From the NCBI GenBank assembly GCA_012841375.1, contig DUUV01000155.1, positions 1-37,787 of the forward strand: DNA of 37,787 nucleotides. The letters are read 5' to 3'. The position numbers were made by a program, and so were the translations under genes. Source of the stretch: Candidatus Fermentithermobacillaceae bacterium. GTDB lineage: Bacteria > Bacillota > Sulfobacillia > Fermentithermobacillales > Fermentithermobacillaceae. This document shows, piece after piece, positions 33,090 to 37,787 of the stretch (position 1 is the first letter of the stretch; every line of letters starts with the position of its first letter). Below the pieces are notes generated by a model, which saw nothing but the letters and a program-made list of their open reading frames with translations, was not told the DNA's origin and searched no databases.

Positions 33090-34460
33090 ATGAACGTCCT
33101 GGTGACCGGCTCGGGTGCCAGAGAGCATGCCTTGGTCTGGCGGATCGCCCTGAGTCCTTCGGTAAAGCGGGTTTTCGCTGCCCCGGGTAACCCGGGGACC
33201 GCCGCTATGACGGATGTAGCGCGGAACGTACCACTGAACCCAAATCCGGAGGCTTTCGAGGAGACAGCCCGTTTCTGCCGCCAAAATGACATTGAACTCG
33301 TTGTTGTGGGCCCCGAAAACCATCTGGCGGCCGGGTTGGCCGACTATCTCAGGGATATGGGCATTCACGTGTTCGGGCCGGGTAAGCGAGGGACCATGCT
33401 TGAGGCCAGTAAGGCCTACGGGATGGATTTTGCCCGGCGCTATAGCATCCCTCATCCCCGGTTTGAGAGTTTTGAGACCTGTGACGCCGCGCTCCGGTAC
33501 GTGGAAAAGACGCAGGGTCCGTGGGTCATCAAGACCGACGGGCTTGCTCTGGGCAAGGGGGTCACCATCGCCAGAGACCGCGGCGAGGCCCTGAGGACCG
33601 TTCGCGAGTACATGGCTGAAGGCGCCTACGGTGAAGCAGGCCGCCGAATCGTGTTTCAGGAGTTCCTTGAGGGCAGAGAAGTCACCGCGATGGCCCTCAC
33701 CGACGGCGACTACATGATACCCCTGCCTCTCGCGAGAGACCATAAGCGGGTGGGCGAGGGCGACCTCGGGCCTATGACCGGCGGAATGGGGGCCTTTTCT
33801 CCGGTCGACCTCACCGGTGAAGGGTCAGGTCTGGAGGACCGCATTCGTGAGGAAGTGCTGGAGCGTGCCGTAGCCGGACTCAAATCAGAAGGAATTGACT
33901 TCAGGGGGCTCTTGTACGCAGGGCTTATGATCACAAAGGACGGTCCCAAGATACTGGAGTTCAACGTGAGGTTTGGCGACCCTGAGACCCAGTGCGTGCT
34001 GCCGAGGATCGAAGGCGACTTCGCCGGCGTCCTAATGGCGTGCGCCGGGGGAAGGCTGCGGCGCTATGTCGAAGAGTCCTCGTCTGCGGGCGGCGTCCCC
34101 CTCAGTGTCAGACGGGAAGCCTGCGTCACGGTGGTCATGGCGTCCGGAGGGTATCCGGGCGCTTACCGGAAAGGGATCCCAATATCCGGTCTGGATGACA
34201 CTGGTCTGGACATCCAAGGGGCCGTTTCAGGCCCGGAGGGCAGACGCCAAGGGGAGGACCGGCGCCAAGGGGAAGGAGAGGTTCTGGTCTTCCACGCCGG
34301 AACGAAGACTCAAGACGGCGCTCTCGTCACTTCGGGCGGGAGGGTCCTGAGCGTCACCGCCCTGGCTTCCTCTCTGGACGTCGCCCTGGGGCTTGCGTAC
34401 CGGAAGGTGGAGTCCATCCGGTTTGACGGAGCGTTCTACCGGAGGGATATAGGAAAGTAG
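33090..34460 (+). CDS. purD: Phosphoribosylamine-glycine ligase
   Basis: PurD is the ATP-grasp enzyme that makes GAR. The protein begins MNVLVTGSGAREHALVW and shows IELVVVGPENHLAAGLADYL, WVIKTDGLALGKGV, PMTGGMGAFSPV and EFNVRFGDPETQ. At 456 residues it is longer than the usual 420-430, partly because of a charged insertion around 384-396 with the near-repeat GRRQGEDRRQGEGE, likely a surface loop. ATG 33090 has TAGGAGGGGG about 7 nt upstream. It follows purH by 13 nt. Confidence 0.96.
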   Translation: MNVLVTGSGAREHALVWRIALSPSVKRVFAAPGNPGTAAMTDVARNVPLNPNPEAFEETARFCRQNDIELVVVGPENHLAAGLADYLRDMGIHVFGPGKRGTMLEASKAYGMDFARRYSIPHPRFESFETCDAALRYVEKTQGPWVIKTDGLALGKGVTIARDRGEALRTVREYMAEGAYGEAGRRIVFQEFLEGREVTAMALTDGDYMIPLPLARDHKRVGEGDLGPMTGGMGAFSPVDLTGEGSGLEDRIREEVLERAVAGLKSEGIDFRGLLYAGLMITKDGPKILEFNVRFGDPETQCVLPRIEGDFAGVLMACAGGRLRRYVEESSSAGGVPLSVRREACVTVVMASGGYPGAYRKGIPISGLDDTGLDIQGAVSGPEGRRQGEDRRQGEGEVLVFHAGTKTQDGALVTSGGRVLSVTALASSLDVALGLAYRKVESIRFDGAFYRRDIGK

Positions 34461-34468
34461 GTCGTCCG

Positions 34469-34969
34469 TTGTCCGTAAGGGAACTGGCAAGAATCTCGAT
34501 CTTCGCGGCGGTGTACGCCCTGCTCACCGTTCTGCCGCCGCTCAACGCGTTAGGATACGGGCCTCTGCAGGTCAGGGTCGCCGAAGCGTTGGCCGTTCTT
34601 CCCTTCATTTTCCCGTGGGCGCCGTGGGGGCTGTACCTCGGCTGCATTCTGGCCAACTTGGGGAGCCCGTTTCTGGCTTGGGACCTATCGCTTGGGGCTT
34701 TCGCGAGCCTGGCGGCAGCTTTCCTCACAAGGAGGATGCCCCGCCCAATACTGGCACCCCTTCCTCCGGTCATCGTGAACGCCGTCTTGGTCTCCATGTA
34801 CGTGGCGCCGCTTTCCGGGTTGCCCTACGTTTCGGTGGCTCTGTATATCGCAGCCGGTCAAGCGGTGGCTTGCTACGGTGTAGGGTACCCACTGCTTCTG
34901 TATCTCTTGAGAAACGATGGGGCGCGTAACGTTTTGGGCGGAGAGAGGAGCGAGGATCTCGCCGGGTGA
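34469..34969 (+). CDS. queT: QueT-family membrane protein, probable queuosine-precursor transporter
   Basis: The 166-residue protein has about five hydrophobic helices and the family pattern YALLTVLPPLNALGYGPLQV followed by RVAEALAVLPFIFP. QueT proteins are substrate-binding S components of energy-coupling-factor importers, predicted to take up queuine or related deazapurines. The start is TTG 34469 with only a weak ribosome site, 8 nt after purD, so it is probably read with the purine operon. No preQ1 riboswitch is recognisable upstream, and no ECF ATPase or T component lies in the window. Confidence 0.75.
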   Translation: MSVRELARISIFAAVYALLTVLPPLNALGYGPLQVRVAEALAVLPFIFPWAPWGLYLGCILANLGSPFLAWDLSLGAFASLAAAFLTRRMPRPILAPLPPVIVNAVLVSMYVAPLSGLPYVSVALYIAAGQAVACYGVGYPLLLYLLRNDGARNVLGGERSEDLAG

Positions 34970-34983
34970 CGCGCCGGCCCGGG

Positions 34984-35364
34984 CTACCGGATGATCGAGT
35001 CTATTTCCTCCCCCGACCCTTCCAATGTGATCGTCGTGTGATTGGGCACGCAGACTATTGACTGGCCAGGCCTGGAAATCCAGCCGGTTTTCCAGCATAT
35101 GCCGTTGGGGCAGACGTGGGTGGGAAGGGGAAGAATCCTGATTTTCCCCTGACCGAACTCGACGGTAGCGGTGCCGTTCAGGATCTCCACTTCTTTTCTC
35201 TCGACATCCGGGCCGTCTACCCTTACGCGGAGGGCTTCTTTCCCGTCTACGCGTACCACGGCCGAAAGGATACCGGCCTCACGCGGGAGAAACCTAAACC
35301 CCGCCCATATAAGGAGGGCAAGCCCCAGGGCAATCGCGATCACCGCCACGTCTCCTCTTGTCAT
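34984..35364 (-). CDS. NusG domain II-containing membrane-anchored protein
   Basis: The 126-residue protein has one N-terminal membrane segment (VAVIAIALGLALLIWAGF) followed by an outer beta-rich domain with the NusG-II family pattern: HVCPNGICWKTGWISRPGQS, then IVCVPNHTTI. Such small proteins are frequent in Clostridia, and their role is unknown to me. The start is ATG 35364 with AAAGGAG 7 nt upstream; a TTG at 35382 lies at the predicted transcription start and is excluded. It converges with the queT-like gene, whose stop is 14 nt away. Confidence 0.85.
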   Translation of the reverse strand: MTRGDVAVIAIALGLALLIWAGFRFLPREAGILSAVVRVDGKEALRVRVDGPDVERKEVEILNGTATVEFGQGKIRILPLPTHVCPNGICWKTGWISRPGQSIVCVPNHTTITLEGSGEEIDSIIR

Positions 35365-35387
35365 GCCGCGTCTCCTTTCCAAGGATG

Positions 35388-35396
35388 ATTATAGCA
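35388..35396 (-). promoter_or_regulatory. Extended -10 promoter of the NusG-II gene
   Basis: On the minus strand the sequence reads TGCTATAAT, a perfect extended -10 element, about 24 nt before the ATG. No good -35 hexamer is seen, as usual for extended -10 promoters. Confidence 0.6.
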
Positions 35397-35451
35397 GCTC
35401 TCGCGAAGCCCAATTTATGGCTATCCCCACCATAATCGGCTTCTTCAGCGG

Positions 35452-35481
35452 TTGAGGTAAGGCTCATACATAGGGTACAAT
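35452..35481 (+). promoter_or_regulatory. Probable sigma-A promoter of the DUF6754 cluster
   Basis: TTGAGG (35452-35457) and TACAAT (35476-35481) are 18 nt apart. Transcription would start near 35488, giving a leader of about 200 nt before the GTG at 35690. The leader contains the hairpin CTCCGG-ATGCA-CCGGAG (35567-35583) but no riboswitch class I recognise. Confidence 0.55.
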
Positions 35482-35689
35482 TAAAGTTTAGACTTACGTG
35501 CACCCATACGAGAAGGATTTACGCATACAAGGACGAATATGATTGCACCAAGGGCACGGAATGACTCTCCGGATGCACCGGAGCCAGACCTACGAACGCA
35601 GCCTAGACGCAACACCTCACTTTGTACTCCTTCGTGTGTTTCCATTTGCTTGCGCCGTGCTCGACCACACGGTTAGGAGGTGAAACAGA

Positions 35690-36523
35690 GTGTCAGAGTT
35701 TCTGCTTGCTGCTGCTGAAGAAGTCGTGGCTAGGCTAGGCATCTTCCGTCCTGTCGCCAACTGCATCTTCTCGATTCTCATCAGCATCGTCATGATCATC
35801 CTGGTCTACGTGATGATCAGCCGGGCCAGGCGGGGAGAGAAGATCCCGGAGATCCGAAAGATCCCCGGCATCGAAGCTTTCGAAGAGGCCATCGGCCGCG
35901 CCACCGAGATGGGCAAGCCGGTCCACATGACCGACTACAGCACCGCCCTCGGTTCTGACTCCACCTTCGCTTACTGGTCGTTCCTGGCATACATCGCCAA
36001 GCAGTGCGCCCAGTACGACACGAGGTTCATCGCGACCGACGCAAACTACCTGGTAAACGTCGTTAACCAGGAAATCGTGAAGCAGGCCTATTTGGAGGCC
36101 GGCAAACCCGATGCGTACAACCCTGACGATGTAAGGTTCATCGCGGGTTCCCAGTTCGCTTGGGCGATGGGTGTGGCCGGTCTGGTCGGACGTGAAAAAC
36201 CGGCGGCTCAGTTCCTGGTCGGTTACTTCTACGCTGAGTCTCTGATCCTCGCCGAGGCAGGAAACCTCGTAGGAGCCATCCAGGTCGCCGCTGCCAGCTC
36301 TCCGGCCCAGATCCCGTTCTTTGTCGCCGCTTGCGACTACACCATGATCGGTGAGGAGCTTTACGCAGGCGCGGCTTACGTCTCGAGAGACCCGGTCATC
36401 ATGGGTACCGTGGTAGCTCAGGACATCGTCCGAGTTTCGCTGTACGTGATCGTGCTTCTCGGCGGCATTGTCCAGTGGATGTCACCGGAGAACAACTTTA
36501 TCACGACGTTCATCAATTTCTAG
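35690..36523 (+). CDS. DUF6754-type membrane protein
   Basis: The 277-residue protein has a membrane segment near the N-terminus (about 22-44), a cytoplasmic-looking middle with IPGIEAFEEAIGRATEMGKP, typical of DUF6754 proteins, and hydrophobic segments later on, the last at about 245-265 (VSLYVIVLLGGIVQWM). Its function is unknown. GTG 35690 has AGGAGGTGA about 7 nt upstream. It starts a cluster of at least three genes behind its own promoter, so the products probably work together at the membrane. Confidence 0.8.
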   Translation: MSEFLLAAAEEVVARLGIFRPVANCIFSILISIVMIILVYVMISRARRGEKIPEIRKIPGIEAFEEAIGRATEMGKPVHMTDYSTALGSDSTFAYWSFLAYIAKQCAQYDTRFIATDANYLVNVVNQEIVKQAYLEAGKPDAYNPDDVRFIAGSQFAWAMGVAGLVGREKPAAQFLVGYFYAESLILAEAGNLVGAIQVAAASSPAQIPFFVAACDYTMIGEELYAGAAYVSRDPVIMGTVVAQDIVRVSLYVIVLLGGIVQWMSPENNFITTFINF

Positions 36524-36565
36524 CGTCTCCGACACGCGAGCCCTTGTCGGAAGGAGGTGCAGTCG

Positions 36566-37219
36566 GTGAGAAAGGAAGTCCCGTTCATCATAAGCTTGGT
36601 CTTCGCGGCGGTCAGGTTTGCCCTTGAGGCCTTCCATGGCGCATATGAGTACACCATGGCATCCGGTGACAAGCTTCTGAACGCGTTGTCTTGGGCGATG
36701 ACCTTCATGGCCATGGCCGCCATTTTCCTGGGGGCGCTAAACCTATTCAGGATACACGGCAACAACATCCGGAGGAAGAGGCCACACTGGCAGTTCAGCG
36801 TCTACCTCCTGGCCTTGCTTGCCTACCAGTCCATTATGGGCCTGGTGCAGAGCCATACGGGCACCATATATCTCTGGCCGTACAACGCGGTATACCTACC
36901 TCTGGACGCCACCATGTTCTCGATGCTGGCGTTCTATATCGCATCCGCGGCCTATCGAGCCTTCCGCATCAGAAACGTTGACGCCGCTGTCATGCTGTTG
37001 GCCGCGTTCATCGTGATGATGGGGAACGTTCCCATTGGCGAAGTTATCTGGGGCCCCGACTCATTCCTGGGCGGGTTCCAGGGCGTTAAGGAATGGATCC
37101 TGAGAGTACCTAACGCTGCGGGTAACAGAGCCATCACATTGGGCATTTTCTTGGGAGTCATGGCCACTCAGAGCCGAATACTTCTCGGCATCGAGAGGCG
37201 TCACCTTGGTCAAGATTAG
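36566..37219 (+). CDS. Polytopic membrane protein of unknown function
   Basis: The 217-residue protein has about six hydrophobic stretches (IISLVFAAVRFALEAF, AMTFMAMAAIFLGALNLF, FSVYLLALLAYQSIMGLV, ATMFSMLAFYIASAAY, AAVMLLAAFIVMMGNV, ITLGIFLGVMATQSRILLG). I do not recognise a family. GTG 36566 is chosen because AAGGAGGT lies 7 nt upstream; the GTG at 36557 overlaps that site. It follows the DUF6754 gene by 42 nt and precedes a further gene by 38 nt, so it is likely part of one transcript. Confidence 0.8.
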   Translation: MRKEVPFIISLVFAAVRFALEAFHGAYEYTMASGDKLLNALSWAMTFMAMAAIFLGALNLFRIHGNNIRRKRPHWQFSVYLLALLAYQSIMGLVQSHTGTIYLWPYNAVYLPLDATMFSMLAFYIASAAYRAFRIRNVDAAVMLLAAFIVMMGNVPIGEVIWGPDSFLGGFQGVKEWILRVPNAAGNRAITLGIFLGVMATQSRILLGIERRHLGQD

Positions 37220-37257
37220 CCTCGCTCTCACACGGTAGTGGAAAGGAGGGAATAGTT

Positions 37258-37787
37258 GTGAAGTTCCTGGAGAGGTTTGATCAGATAAACCCCCAGATCG
37301 TATATCTGATTATGGCAATTGCCTTGATAGGTCCCGTACTGAAGCCCATCGGCATGCCCATCAGCATTGACGAGGACCTTACGAGGCCCGTCTATAACTG
37401 GATCGAAAGCCTTAACCCGGGCGACATCGTCATCTTCGATGCCGCTTACTCCGGCGGTTCGTCTTCGGAGCTGGGTCCCCAGCTTAAGGCTTGGTTCACC
37501 CACTGCATGATGAAGGGTGTCAAGGTTATTGGGTTGGCACAGTGGGAGGCCGGAGCCACTCTGGCCTTTAACGACCTGAAGGCTTTGGCCCCGCAGCTTG
37601 AGGCTGAAGGCATCTCCTGCAAGTACGGCGAGGACTGGGTGTTCCCTGGGTACAAGGCAGGCGGCGGCCCCACTTGGCGCGCCATGCAGGACGACTTCTG
37701 GTCCGCTTGCGGAAACGTTGACTGGGAGAAGACGGATTTCAGCCAGCTCCCGCTCTTGCAGAGGGTCAAGAAGTGGACTCCCGAGAC
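37258..37787 (+). CDS. Third gene of the DUF6754 cluster, 3'-truncated by the window end
   Basis: From GTG 37258, with AAAGGAGGG about 7 nt upstream, the frame stays open to the window edge (176 codons). One hydrophobic segment lies near the N-terminus (IVYLIMAIALIGPVL, residues 14-28). A probable outer or cytoplasmic alpha/beta region follows, with NPGDIVIFDAAYSGGSSSEL and MMKGVKVIGLAQWEAGATL. I do not recognise a named family. Position and spacing tie it to the two preceding membrane proteins. Confidence 0.8.
   Translation, partial: MKFLERFDQINPQIVYLIMAIALIGPVLKPIGMPISIDEDLTRPVYNWIESLNPGDIVIFDAAYSGGSSSELGPQLKAWFTHCMMKGVKVIGLAQWEAGATLAFNDLKALAPQLEAEGISCKYGEDWVFPGYKAGGGPTWRAMQDDFWSACGNVDWEKTDFSQLPLLQRVKKWTPE

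Noticed and set aside
35488-35689. Known riboswitch in the leader of the DUF6754 cluster
   Set aside because: No conserved core of a riboswitch class known to me could be matched by eye; only a short hairpin is seen.

Overview
The window looks like the chromosome of a GC-rich (roughly 60% by eye, not computed) member of the Bacillota (Firmicutes), probably an anaerobic clostridial or limnochordial lineage. This rests on strong AGGAGG ribosome binding sites, frequent GTG/TTG starts, a Bacillus-type chemotaxis set (CheC, CheD, CheX), a PurF with propeptide and Fe-S cysteines, SLH domains, a YwqE-type phosphatase, a PspC protein and a NusG-domain-II protein. The lineage is inference; no rRNA or tRNA gene was found.

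Layout. 1-2.1 kb: 3' part of an SLH-anchored surface protein with its terminator. 2.5-3.3 kb: YwqE/CpsB-type PHP phosphatase. 3.4-10.0 kb: chemotaxis operon cheW-A-C-D-Y-B-R-X behind a possible sigma-D (sigma-28) promoter, with no receptor or flagellar gene. 10.0-12.6 kb: membrane-anchored DUF4015 putative glycosidase with a collagen-like linker, then a cysteine-rich protein. 12.9-15.7 kb: guaB (minus) divergent from an M20 amidohydrolase (plus). 15.9-26.7 kb: an unusual transporter-like locus, described below. 26.8-27.0 kb: pspC (minus). 27.2-35.0 kb: purine cluster hpt-purE-purF-purM-purN-purH-purD ending in a queT-like transporter gene. 35.0-35.4 kb: NusG-II protein (minus). 35.7 kb to the end: a DUF6754-type membrane protein, a second membrane protein and a truncated third gene behind a promoter with a leader of about 200 nt.

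The most interesting region is 15.9-26.7 kb. It holds two MacB/LolD-type ABC ATPases, two FtsX-fold permeases, two glutamate-mutase-L (MutL/GlmL) ASKHA-family proteins and two soluble proteins with repeated barrel-sandwich-hybrid (biotinyl/lipoyl-like) segments and a C-terminal SH3/KOW-like segment. No B12-dependent mutase gene accompanies them. Within each pair one member looks canonical and the other divergent or reduced, most clearly for the MutL-like proteins (second phosphate loop intact in one, eroded in the other). I read this as a possible heteromeric ABC system coupled to cytoplasmic ASKHA ATPases and adaptor proteins; its function cannot be told from the sequence.

Other recurring themes are in-frame low-complexity insertions (GEAGDV 18-bp repeats, Gly/Ala, Ser/Gly/Pro and collagen-like tracts) in several proteins, and two intergenic clusters of a degenerate repeat of about 31 bp.
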